Shown one piece after another: positions 5,783 through 13,965 of a stretch of 22,035 nucleotides of DNA. The stretch lies in IMG/VR virus record IMGVR_UViG_3300032287_000751, positions 1-22,035 of that record; one strand, 5' to 3'. The first letter of the stretch is position 1. Every line of letters begins with the position of its first letter. A program made the position numbers and the translations under genes. The DNA is from a virus. Below the pieces are notes generated by a model. That model was given only the letters and a program-made list of their open reading frames with translations. It searched no databases and was not told the DNA's origin.

Positions 5783-5953
5783 CTACTTGTTAAATATCTG
5801 CGTCAGTAAGAATACAATGATAAAACCAGCAGTGCCTAATAGGATCTGCTCTAATCGCTTGAGTCGTGCATTGATAGAATCATATCTAAATGCACAGATC
5901 TCCTCGTGTGTGCTTAGTCTTGATTCTAATTCAGCTTGAGTGGGCTTAGACAT
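5783..5953 (-). CDS. Small XhlA-like membrane peptide (56 aa)
   Basis: 56 codons, overlapping the preceding gene by 8 nt and ending 2 nt before the SprT-like gene; GGAG lies 5 nt before the ATG. Residues about 1-36 form a charged coiled-coil-like helix (ELESRLSTHEEICAFRYDS then INARLKRLEQ), and about 38-52 form a single membrane span (LLGTAGFIIVFLLTQIF). The order of short coiled coil then C-terminal span is that of haemolysin XhlA-type phage lysis accessory peptides, although sequence similarity is too short to be sure. Likely a holin partner or spanin-like accessory in the lysis cassette. Confidence 0.6.
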   Translation of the reverse strand: MSKPTQAELESRLSTHEEICAFRYDSINARLKRLEQILLGTAGFIIVFLLTQIFNK

Positions 5954-6431
5954 TACTACTCCAAGATTGATTGTTAAGTATAGCTATGAGTCCTTCAACT
6001 GAATCAACTAGATTAATCTCTGAATCTAATCTATTAGCTTCTGTCACAATAGCACTACGCTTGTCTGCAATATCAGTAGGAATATCTACACTGCGTTCTG
6101 CCTTGCGGATAACATACCAATCTGTATTAGCCAATAGTTTGTTAGCTGTATCTTTAACTTGTGCTTTGAAGTTAGACTTCAATCCTTTAGTCGTATACTC
6201 TTTGCCATCAACAGTTTCAGTTACATCTTCTAATGCTTTAGGGTTATCAAGGTTGCCATCCCAATAGAATCTATCATCTGCTCGAACAACATCTGCTACC
6301 CATGTGATACCAATGGCTACCTTCTGTTCTTCTGTAGATTGATTGAGCCATCCACTAGGATACTGTGTGCCATTAGCATCATAGAATGATACGCCTTCTT
6401 GTAATAATTTTCCGTCTATATAAAATGCCAT
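5946..6431 (-). CDS. Putative tail-fibre-associated/assembly protein
   Basis: 161 residues, directly after the large adhesin gene with an AAGGA site 7 nt before the ATG. The N-terminus (MAFYIDGKLLQEGVSFYD) is typical of small proteins encoded after tail fibres. The C-terminal half holds TDWYVIRKAE (about 103-112) and a helical stretch with VTEANRLDSEINLVDSVEGL (about 129-148). Similar small proteins in other phages are annotated as tail or fibre assembly chaperones. Position and overall shape support that; no catalytic motif is present. The 8 nt overlap with the lysis peptide ties fibre assembly genes to the lysis cassette in one transcript. Confidence 0.45.
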   Translation of the reverse strand: MAFYIDGKLLQEGVSFYDANGTQYPSGWLNQSTEEQKVAIGITWVADVVRADDRFYWDGNLDNPKALEDVTETVDGKEYTTKGLKSNFKAQVKDTANKLLANTDWYVIRKAERSVDIPTDIADKRSAIVTEANRLDSEINLVDSVEGLIAILNNQSWSSNV

Positions 6432-6440
6432 AATTTTTCC

Positions 6441-9400
6441 TTATCTTGCGTTAGCGTTTTTGAATGGGTTTTCTGCCCAACAAGCGTATATATAAGATTC
6501 ACCACTTGCATTTTCTGAACCATTAGTATAACTTCTAAGTTTAAATCCATTACTTAAAAAGTCTGCATATAAAGTTCCTGTATTTTCAGCATTAGATGTA
6601 TTAACAGTTATGATTGCATTCTCTACATTATATGTTTCACGAGTAGAATCCCATACACACCAAGCATTACCAGCACTAGATGAATATCTTTTTACCATAA
6701 TATATTTTGGTCTAAATCCTGTATATACAAATGGGCCATCATTTGATCCGTTTCCAACATACGATCCAAACTTACTAAACCCTGCTATTTCTGCCCAGCA
6801 ATAAGCTACTTGTCCACCAAGATTTGCATTTGTTGATCCTTGAGTTCCTACAGAATATACAGTAGAAGTTGGTGCAGTATTATTCCAATATGTTGAAGAT
6901 GTTGATGGTGTTGCAGTAGTTTCTAAAAAAAGTGCAACATTTTGTGAATTGGTTAGAGATTTATGATAAACAGTCCAACTTGTTGCTAAACTTAATCCTT
7001 TTGTAATTATCATGCTTGGTGCTACACCTAAACCATGACCTACAGTAGATGCCACACCATTGCCACTAAATGTAACTACACTAAATCCAGCAGTTGTGTT
7101 TACAGATACAGTAGATGTAATAGAGCCTGAAGTATTTGTTGTATTTGTTCCTTGACCAGCTTGCCATTGCCATGCTACATAAGTTGAACCATTAGCATTA
7201 GTCCAATTATTATTATAGCTAATAGTAAATCCATTAGAGTTAAGTGATGAAACATCACCACCTCCTGTTGCAGAATCAGCATTTGCGTTATTAGAAGAAA
7301 GTCTAACTGAAAGACCTCTTACAGAGTCCTGTATATTATGAATATCTGCACCACTTCTAATTTTTATCCATACCAAATCAGGTTTAAAACTACCAGCATT
7401 AGTCACACTTAAAGCATTTGGTGCATTTGTGCCATTACCTGTATATAGCGTTGCATCCATCATAGTATTGCCTTTTTTGATAGTGCTATCAGGTAGGTTA
7501 AATGTGTTTAGTCTTTTAAATCCTGTAGGTGGTGTGTAAGCAAATGGTCGTTGTCCAAAGTTAGCATCACAAGTATTTGCTCCAGAAGTTGTAGCCAATG
7601 AAACAGCTGGCACATAAGGACCACTTGTTAATCCTGTAAATGCTGCATTAGTTCCAGCAACTGGATCTCCACTTGCTTGAAATGTTCCATTTTTGCTAAA
7701 ATATAATTTACCATTGTCAGCATCAAAAGCTATGCCAATAACATCTCCAGCAGTCCAAGTAGCACCATAAGCTACACCAGCATTATTATTCCATTTGTTT
7801 CCATCTGTAAAATATCCATATCCTGTTGCATCATACCCAACCCAATTTGTTGCACCAGCATAATAACTTGTTGTAGTAGCAGTTACTATTCCATGCATTT
7901 GAGAATATATGTTATTCATAGTGACTTCCCAATACCACTTACCAGATGACACAGCAAATGTTGCTAAAGCTCTCATCCAGTTAGAGTTACCAGAAGTAAA
8001 TTGAAGATTTCCTTGTGATACTACATTGTATCCACCATAGTAAGGAAGCGGATTTAATACACAGTAATTTGCAATAGTATCGCTTGTTAATGTTGGACTA
8101 TCATACATTACACAATAACTTTTATCTGATATATCGTTTGCGTTCCATCCAGTTCCAATAAGCCAATTATTATAGTTTCCACTATAATCAACAGCAATAG
8201 ATGGTGTTGCATAAGGAACTATTCCAGCTGATATTGAGAAACTACCATTGTTTGTTAGTGTAAAATTATTAGTAGAGTTATCAATTAACGTAGCATCTTG
8301 TAATGTCAATAACTGTGTATTTGTTATTGCTGTTAATTTAGTTGTCGTTGGTTTAAATTTAGATGTATATACAGCAGTACCATTTACAATTCTAAATCCA
8401 TGTAAGAATGCACTTAAATAACTTGTAGAATCTCTGCCAATTCTAAATGCACCAGATGTTGCTGGATAGTTAATAGAACTTGTGCCTATAGTAATTGTAG
8501 TTGGCAATGGAATACCATTAATATAAGCAGTAATAGTTGTTCCATTCCTAACGATAGCAAGATGATACCACTGATTCATTTGGAAATTATGCGCACCAAA
8601 ACTTGTATCTGTATTATTAGAACCATTAGTTGAATATGCTAAGTTTAAATTACCACCACTGTAGTAAATAACCATACATCTATTGGTGCTACCTTCATAA
8701 CCATAATTAAAAAAGCATTGATTTGTTGTTCCATTAGGCCATATAAATGATTCAATAGTCCAATTATTATTACTAAAGTTAAATGCTGTTGTTGGAGTTA
8801 ATGAAACAAATTGACTTGATCCATTAAGTAAAGCTCCATATTGTGATGATAGTGAATTAGAATCATTAGCAAACTTTAAGTAAAATCCATTAGTGCCATA
8901 TGTGCCTGTGTATTTCTTAGCTACCCATGAGCCAGTGACTGCATCTGTTTCACCAAATGATGATGGTGTTAGAGCTTGTCCGTCAATGAAGTTAATGTCA
9001 GTCATGTAACCATCATAAAATTGACCACCAATATTTCCAGTAATTCCTATTCCTAAATTTAAAACACCTCCAATATTAAGAGATTGACTTATGGTTGGAT
9101 AGGTAGCAGTTGAAAATGAAGTTATCTGCGTTCCATTTACATATATTTTTGCACGATTAGCAGCAGTTGCTTGTGTTGTATCTATTGCTAATACAATATG
9201 ATACCAAGCAGATGGATCACGAAATACTTGAGTTGTTACTAAATTTAATCTATAAGCATTTAAATAATCATAAAATATTAAAGTATCTGATGATGTAAAT
9301 TCAATACCAAATGATTGATTAACTCCATTTGAAGTCCCAAAAATAGTTTGTGCAGAGCCAAGTTTTCCTCTTTTAATCCAAAAAGACCATGTGTCTATTG

Positions 9401-9518
9401 TTCCGCTAGAACTATATGCTTTTGATAGATAAGCAGATGCACTACTTCTAAAGCGAAGTGAGTTATTTATGTCATAGCCACCACTAGAGATAGCATTACT
9501 ATTTTGAAGCAAGCTCAT
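6441..9518 (-). CDS. Large tail adhesin with LamG-like, SPRY-like and repeated C-terminal modules
   Basis: 1025 residues from the ATG at 9518, which overlaps the fibre stop as TAATG; a TTG 27 nt upstream is in frame but less likely. The N-terminus MSLLQNSNAISSGGYD leads into a concanavalin-like fold (about 25-215: DTWSFWIKRG, WYHIVLAID, AKIYVNGTQI). A second LamG-like unit follows (about 220-420: WTIESFIWPNGT, WYHLAIVRNG, FRIGRDST). Next comes a SPRY-like region (about 500-660: GKWYWEVTM, GDVIGIAFDADNGKLYFSKN). The last 350 residues contain three related units (FKPDLVWIK, VAPSMIITKG, FRPKYIMVKR, each ending near a W/A-W-x-A segment). These domains bind sugars or proteins, so this is probably the host-recognition protein. 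Asn/Thr/Ser/Gly-rich throughout. Confidence 0.75.
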   Translation of the reverse strand: MSLLQNSNAISSGGYDINNSLRFRSSASAYLSKAYSSSGTIDTWSFWIKRGKLGSAQTIFGTSNGVNQSFGIEFTSSDTLIFYDYLNAYRLNLVTTQVFRDPSAWYHIVLAIDTTQATAANRAKIYVNGTQITSFSTATYPTISQSLNIGGVLNLGIGITGNIGGQFYDGYMTDINFIDGQALTPSSFGETDAVTGSWVAKKYTGTYGTNGFYLKFANDSNSLSSQYGALLNGSSQFVSLTPTTAFNFSNNNWTIESFIWPNGTTNQCFFNYGYEGSTNRCMVIYYSGGNLNLAYSTNGSNNTDTSFGAHNFQMNQWYHLAIVRNGTTITAYINGIPLPTTITIGTSSINYPATSGAFRIGRDSTSYLSAFLHGFRIVNGTAVYTSKFKPTTTKLTAITNTQLLTLQDATLIDNSTNNFTLTNNGSFSISAGIVPYATPSIAVDYSGNYNNWLIGTGWNANDISDKSYCVMYDSPTLTSDTIANYCVLNPLPYYGGYNVVSQGNLQFTSGNSNWMRALATFAVSSGKWYWEVTMNNIYSQMHGIVTATTTSYYAGATNWVGYDATGYGYFTDGNKWNNNAGVAYGATWTAGDVIGIAFDADNGKLYFSKNGTFQASGDPVAGTNAAFTGLTSGPYVPAVSLATTSGANTCDANFGQRPFAYTPPTGFKRLNTFNLPDSTIKKGNTMMDATLYTGNGTNAPNALSVTNAGSFKPDLVWIKIRSGADIHNIQDSVRGLSVRLSSNNANADSATGGGDVSSLNSNGFTISYNNNWTNANGSTYVAWQWQAGQGTNTTNTSGSITSTVSVNTTAGFSVVTFSGNGVASTVGHGLGVAPSMIITKGLSLATSWTVYHKSLTNSQNVALFLETTATPSTSSTYWNNTAPTSTVYSVGTQGSTNANLGGQVAYCWAEIAGFSKFGSYVGNGSNDGPFVYTGFRPKYIMVKRYSSSAGNAWCVWDSTRETYNVENAIITVNTSNAENTGTLYADFLSNGFKLRSYTNGSENASGESYIYACWAENPFKNANAR

Positions 9519-11386
9519 TAAGCAAGCGCTCCAGATGCTGTGCAATAAGCATTAGTTCCGTTATCGTAATATGATATGAGATATGTGCCAGCAGTAGATA
9601 CAGTAGCTAACAATGCAGCAGTCACCTTAGTAGTCGCAGCAGCAGAGATAGCATAGCCACCAGTGTTGATTAACAATACATAGCCAGATTGACCAGCAGT
9701 ATGGTTAGTAAATGTTAATGTGCCTGTGCCTGTTGGTGTGCATGTGAAGTTATTAGTAGCAGATAGATCAAATGATAAGTCATTATCTGTGGTGATTGTT
9801 CCACGTTGTGATGATGTAAATGTTTGTGCAGCATTAATAACAGCAATGTTAGCACCAGCTAATGTAGTAGCTCCAGTGCCACCTTGAGCTATAGGAACAA
9901 CTGTAGTAAATCCTGTATAGTCAGCATCCCATGATGCAGCAGTTGTGCCAGAAGTTAATACACACGTTACAACAGCAGTGGTATTTCCTGTTACTACAAT
10001 TACAGAATTTAAACCAGAAGATTGGACAGTAACAGATCCAGTAGAGTTGTTATGTATTTCAAATCTTTGTCCAACTGTTAATGTGCTTGCTACTGGTAAC
10101 ACTACTGTTTGTGTAGTTGTGCCTGTAAAGTATTGTAGCTGTGTGCTAGATACAGTAAGCGTAGTTGTTCCAGATGCAGTAGCAGTTGATGTATATCCTT
10201 GTGTAGCAATAGTTGCAGCTGCTAAAGTTGTAGCACCAGTTCCACCTTTTAATATAGGGACTATGCTTTCTATAGCTACTGTTCCTAAGCCTAAGTTTGT
10301 TCTAGCTGTGGAAGCACTTGTAATATCAGATAAGTTATTAGCTTTTAATACATAGTCACCACCAGATACATAAGCAGCTACCCATGCTGATCCAGTATAT
10401 AAACGCATTTCTGGAACAACTGTATTAAAGTAAAGTGACCCAGCAAGTAACGCATTACCATCATTATCTAGTGTTGGATTAGATGCTTTAGCACCTAGAT
10501 ATCTATCATCAAATGAATCATATGCAGCTAGTGTTGCATCACGTGCAGCCTCGGCAGCAGTTTGTGCATTAGACGCATTAGTTGCAGACGTTGAAGCACT
10601 AGAAGCTGATGTGCTTGCATTAGATGCAGATGTGCTTGCATTAGAAGCTGATGTTGAAGCATTCGATGCGCTTGTTGAAGCAGCACTTGCAGAAGAAGCA
10701 GCGGCACTAGCAGATGTTGTAGCAGAAGCAGCATCTACAAGAAGTGACCATTTAGCTACGTCAGCATTACTTGATATAGGTTGTGATCCTGTAGATGTAT
10801 GTGCAGTTAAGCATATATAAATGTTATTGTTTGATGTGTCTTTAATAATGTCATAAACAATATATGCTGTAGATGCAGCCCAATTGCCTTTATAAGTTCC
10901 TACTGCATTGTTTACTGTAGGATTACCATCAGCATCAAATGATAGGAATTTGTTAGCACGTGTAGTATTGAATGGTAACGTCATGTTAATAGACGTTGGA
11001 TCTGTGACAGGCGCTTTGAGTCCACGCTCTGCTGTTTCAGCAATTTGCTGAATAAAGATTGTTTCTGAATCTAATTCTGTATTAAGTGTGTTAGCAAAGA
11101 AATCACCACCAGTTACGAAGTCTGTTGATCTTTGAATAGATCTTGCACCTACGATAGTGATACGATCAGCTCCTGTAGCAGCTACCACTAATGTGACTGA
11201 TCCTTGACCAGTAGTTCCGCTAATGGTTACAGTGTAGTCTGTCGTTAAAGTAAGAAGTGTAGTGTTCTTGTATACTGCGATATCTGTATTTACTAATACA
11301 GGGAATGAAAAGGCATAAGGCCCCACACCCGCAGATCCTGTGTATACTACTCGTCTTGCTACGTTCGTTATTGCATAGTCAGCCAT
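9518..11386 (-). CDS. Tail fibre with T7-type N-terminal anchor
   Basis: 622 residues. Residues 1 to about 140 match the T7 gp17-type tail-fibre N-terminal domain (NVARRVVYTGSAGVGPYAFS, then YTVTISGTTGQGSVTL, GADRITIVGARSIQRSTDF, LDSETIFIQQIAETAERGL), which plugs the fibre into the tail tube. About 165-212 is a small CBM5/12-like segment (GNWAASTAYIVYDII). About 219-270 is an Ala/Ser/Asn repeat rod. The distal half has three GGTGATTL-type motifs (about 379, 500 region) and Thr-rich beta segments. AAGGA lies 7 nt before the ATG. It is short for a whole fibre; the adhesin encoded next, coupled by TAATG, may form the tip or a second fibre. Confidence 0.85.
   Translation of the reverse strand: MADYAITNVARRVVYTGSAGVGPYAFSFPVLVNTDIAVYKNTTLLTLTTDYTVTISGTTGQGSVTLVVAATGADRITIVGARSIQRSTDFVTGGDFFANTLNTELDSETIFIQQIAETAERGLKAPVTDPTSINMTLPFNTTRANKFLSFDADGNPTVNNAVGTYKGNWAASTAYIVYDIIKDTSNNNIYICLTAHTSTGSQPISSNADVAKWSLLVDAASATTSASAAASSASAASTSASNASTSASNASTSASNASTSASSASTSATNASNAQTAAEAARDATLAAYDSFDDRYLGAKASNPTLDNDGNALLAGSLYFNTVVPEMRLYTGSAWVAAYVSGGDYVLKANNLSDITSASTARTNLGLGTVAIESIVPILKGGTGATTLAAATIATQGYTSTATASGTTTLTVSSTQLQYFTGTTTQTVVLPVASTLTVGQRFEIHNNSTGSVTVQSSGLNSVIVVTGNTTAVVTCVLTSGTTAASWDADYTGFTTVVPIAQGGTGATTLAGANIAVINAAQTFTSSQRGTITTDNDLSFDLSATNNFTCTPTGTGTLTFTNHTAGQSGYVLLINTGGYAISAAATTKVTAALLATVSTAGTYLISYYDNGTNAYCTASGALA
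10566..10691 (-). repeat. Six tandem 21-nt units in the fibre rod
   Basis: Six imperfect 21 bp units lie end to end within the fibre gene (starts 10566, 10587, 10608, 10629, 10650, 10671). The third and fourth are nearly identical (gatgtgcttgcattaga plus a variable end). They encode a 7-residue unit of the type SASNAST, giving a low-complexity rod. The period is a multiple of three, so unit gain or loss keeps the frame and changes fibre length. Confidence 0.75.
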
Positions 11387-11427
11387 GATTTTTCCTTTGC
11401 CTTATTTTAACTATATTCTTGTTTTTG

Positions 11428-11454
11428 TCTATACCATTTTTGCTACTGTGTCAA
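11428..11454 (-). promoter_or_regulatory. Candidate promoter before the tail fibre gene
   Basis: On the minus strand TTGACA (11449-11454), a consensus -35 box, is followed after 15 nt by TATAGA (11428-11433). The spacer is two bases shorter than optimal. It lies at the end of the upstream virion gene, about 40 nt before the fibre start, in the only untranslated gap of the structural block (11387-11442). It could give the fibre, adhesin and lysis genes their own late transcript. Confidence 0.35.
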
Positions 11455-13965
11455 TAAAGTTTCACTAGATATCTCTGGCGCACGATCTGGAGCAGTGTAG
11501 CCAGGCTTCCACCAAAACTCTTGTCCTGTTTCATTAAGATATTTATTCTGCATTCTATTCAATCTATCCATGTAATTAGGATCAATCCATAGCTGCATTC
11601 TTTCCCATAATTCTCTTTGCATCATAAGATTTATATACCATATAGTTGAGCCTGGGAAATAAGTTTGTATCATCTTAAGTGTTTCGCTGGCTACATTAGT
11701 ATCTTCGCCTTTTGATGCTTGTGATATATTACCTATAGTTAAATTTTTAAGATTGTTTATCAAGTTAATAACTGGACCAGCTAATGTATCTTCCAAGCCA
11801 GCACCATAACGATTGACGTTACTAAACAATAAGTCACCATATATACCTAAGCCACCACCTTGCATCAAAGCAGCTCCCCAAAATTCCTTTGTATCCATAG
11901 CTCTTGGATCTCTGCCCTTACGCATTTCTTGTAATTGCAATACTAATCCACCCATAAGCATACTTGATACAACTAAGTCGCCTACAGATCCAGCTTTGCC
12001 TTTTAATGTAGCTTCTGAAAGCGCCCTCATAATATGAGTATGATATAGCGTTACAGAAAAGTTTTTATACATAGCAAAGCTACGAGATATTTCACCTAGT
12101 ATAGTGCCAGCTTGAGATGCACCTATCAATGTAGCCTTACCTCTTACAGTTGTTGTTGGCACAGCAAATTCTGTTTCTGTTTGAATCATCTCTAAGAATC
12201 TTGTAGATAATTCTTGAGCCTCATCTTCCCCTAAATGAGCAGCCAAGCGTATTTCTTCCGGGCGTAAGAATTTAGATCCCTCAAACTCATACAGATCTGA
12301 CTTGCGAAGCATATCCCATTGAGCCTCATTAAAGCCATAACGCTTCAATCCTTTTTGTAATGCTTTATCCAACTCTCCAAATGACTTGCCTACGTTATCT
12401 GATATGTAGCCCATAAATTCCATACCAAAAGCAAATCTTCCAGCCTGTGTCCATGCTGATAATCCAGAGGCTCTCATTACCATATCAGATATGCGCTGTG
12501 TCATTTCTGGCCCTGTAATATCACCAGCAAATCGTGCTTGAGCTTGAGCTAAACCAATCCATGATTCAGCAATTAACCCCATACGAGATGCTAAACGGCC
12601 ACGTTCTTCTACGCCTAATGGACTAAGGTTTTTTAATATACGGCGCATCACACGATTGGTTGGAATGCCGTTAGCTTTAGCAGTTATTCTTTGGTAGGAT
12701 AAATCGCTAAGTGATGTAATTGCTGTGCCACCCAAAAATGCAGAGTTAATAATATTACGAACACCTTGGAATGTTCTAGGCACAACATCAGCAGCAGATG
12801 CATATGCAGATCCATTAAAAACTTGCCACATCTCATCCATAAAGTTAATTTCTTTTTCAGCTTTAGCAACAAATGTCTTGGAAAGTAATGATGCCCTTTT
12901 GCCTGTAGTATTTGCAAGATCTTTTTGAGCTGCATCTTTTATTACAGACTGCCTAATAAAGTTCATAGTAGCATTAGGGTTAGGGCCTAAAATTTCCATA
13001 GAAGCTGTATCGTGTGACATTTTATGTAAATAACTAATCATAGTATTAAATACATCTGGATCTCCAAATGCTTTTTGATACTCAATCCATGAATCAGCAT
13101 CTTTAAATACCAAGAATCTATGATCTAAATAACGATTAGATACAGATCTTACGTTTGTATATAATTGTCCAGATGGCTTAACCTTACTATATCCATCAGT
13201 GCCTATAGTGTCATATACTTCATTAAGAGCTAGGCTCAATTCTTCTTTAGTAAATGTTAGTCCTGTTTTCTCATTTCTCATAAGATTGAGATCTAATAAC
13301 GGAGTTACAAATTTAGTCCACATATCACGACCAGCCTTACGCACAGCTACTCCATTATGCTTTTGTGGTAATCTCCATGTAGCTAACTTAACAATAGCTC
13401 CGCCAGCTTTATTAAATCTTTGTCTAGCTAACTCTGCTGTTTTAGTCCATGCTTCTGCTATTTCTTTAGCAGCAACATTTTTTGTATCTGCTCCCCATAA
13501 TTCTTTTACAACATCATACAGGGTATCAATATTAGCCATATTGCCAGTAATACCACGCCTTCTAAATAGGCCTAATGCTCTGTCCATGTAAGATAAATAT
13601 TGACCAAATATAGCCTTTTGTCTACCTTGAACATTGCTATATGTAGAATATCTGTCGCCATCAATTAATGCTTGCGCTCCTAATCCTGGCTGATCTCCAC
13701 CACGATAACCATCTTGTCCAAATAGTTTACGAGCTACATCTGCTTGCTTTTCTTTAGATAAAAGCAAATTACGTTTTTTATGGCTTAATTGATCTTCTAA
13801 AACTTGTAGCGTTTCTTTAGTAGCTAACACCTCTGCCGCATCATCACTCATTTGACCTTTATGTAAGTTCAACCTTTGCTCATGCATTTGTTGAGCAGCC
13901 TTAGCTTGCTCTGGGGTTAGATCGCCATCTTTAGTTCCATTAACAATACAATCTTTAAATGCCAT
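11443..13965 (-). CDS. Large internal/ejected virion protein
   Basis: 840 residues from the ATG at 13965, which overlaps the previous stop as TAATG; an in-frame TTG at 13974 is a weaker choice because GAAAGG is better spaced for the ATG. The N-terminal 90 residues are helical and charged. RYLDHRFLVFKDADSWIEYQ (about 278-297) and the hydrophobic segment near 403-425 (NIINSAFLGGTAITSLSDL) resemble large phage virion proteins of the ejection type. Further hydrophobic helices occur at about 660-690 (DLVVSSMLMGGLVLQL). The place after gp14-, gp15- and gp16-like genes and before the fibre suggests a protein injected with, or lining the path of, the DNA. No enzymatic motif is recognised. Confidence 0.6.
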   Translation of the reverse strand: MAFKDCIVNGTKDGDLTPEQAKAAQQMHEQRLNLHKGQMSDDAAEVLATKETLQVLEDQLSHKKRNLLLSKEKQADVARKLFGQDGYRGGDQPGLGAQALIDGDRYSTYSNVQGRQKAIFGQYLSYMDRALGLFRRRGITGNMANIDTLYDVVKELWGADTKNVAAKEIAEAWTKTAELARQRFNKAGGAIVKLATWRLPQKHNGVAVRKAGRDMWTKFVTPLLDLNLMRNEKTGLTFTKEELSLALNEVYDTIGTDGYSKVKPSGQLYTNVRSVSNRYLDHRFLVFKDADSWIEYQKAFGDPDVFNTMISYLHKMSHDTASMEILGPNPNATMNFIRQSVIKDAAQKDLANTTGKRASLLSKTFVAKAEKEINFMDEMWQVFNGSAYASAADVVPRTFQGVRNIINSAFLGGTAITSLSDLSYQRITAKANGIPTNRVMRRILKNLSPLGVEERGRLASRMGLIAESWIGLAQAQARFAGDITGPEMTQRISDMVMRASGLSAWTQAGRFAFGMEFMGYISDNVGKSFGELDKALQKGLKRYGFNEAQWDMLRKSDLYEFEGSKFLRPEEIRLAAHLGEDEAQELSTRFLEMIQTETEFAVPTTTVRGKATLIGASQAGTILGEISRSFAMYKNFSVTLYHTHIMRALSEATLKGKAGSVGDLVVSSMLMGGLVLQLQEMRKGRDPRAMDTKEFWGAALMQGGGLGIYGDLLFSNVNRYGAGLEDTLAGPVINLINNLKNLTIGNISQASKGEDTNVASETLKMIQTYFPGSTIWYINLMMQRELWERMQLWIDPNYMDRLNRMQNKYLNETGQEFWWKPGYTAPDRAPEISSETLLTQ

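Noticed and set aside
9519-9545. Longer adhesin start at a TTG, nine residues upstream
   Set aside because: The ATG at 9518 forms a TAATG coupling with the fibre stop, has GGAG upstream, and gives the MSLLQNSNAI-type N-terminus; the TTG extension only reads through the end of the fibre gene.
9945-10355. 136-codon + strand frame inside the fibre gene
   Set aside because: The product is a low-complexity Val/Ala/Thr chain produced by reading a Thr/Ala/Gly-rich fibre backwards.
10566-10691. Repeat cluster as a CRISPR array
   Set aside because: Units are contiguous without spacers, 21 nt long and in frame within a fibre rod.
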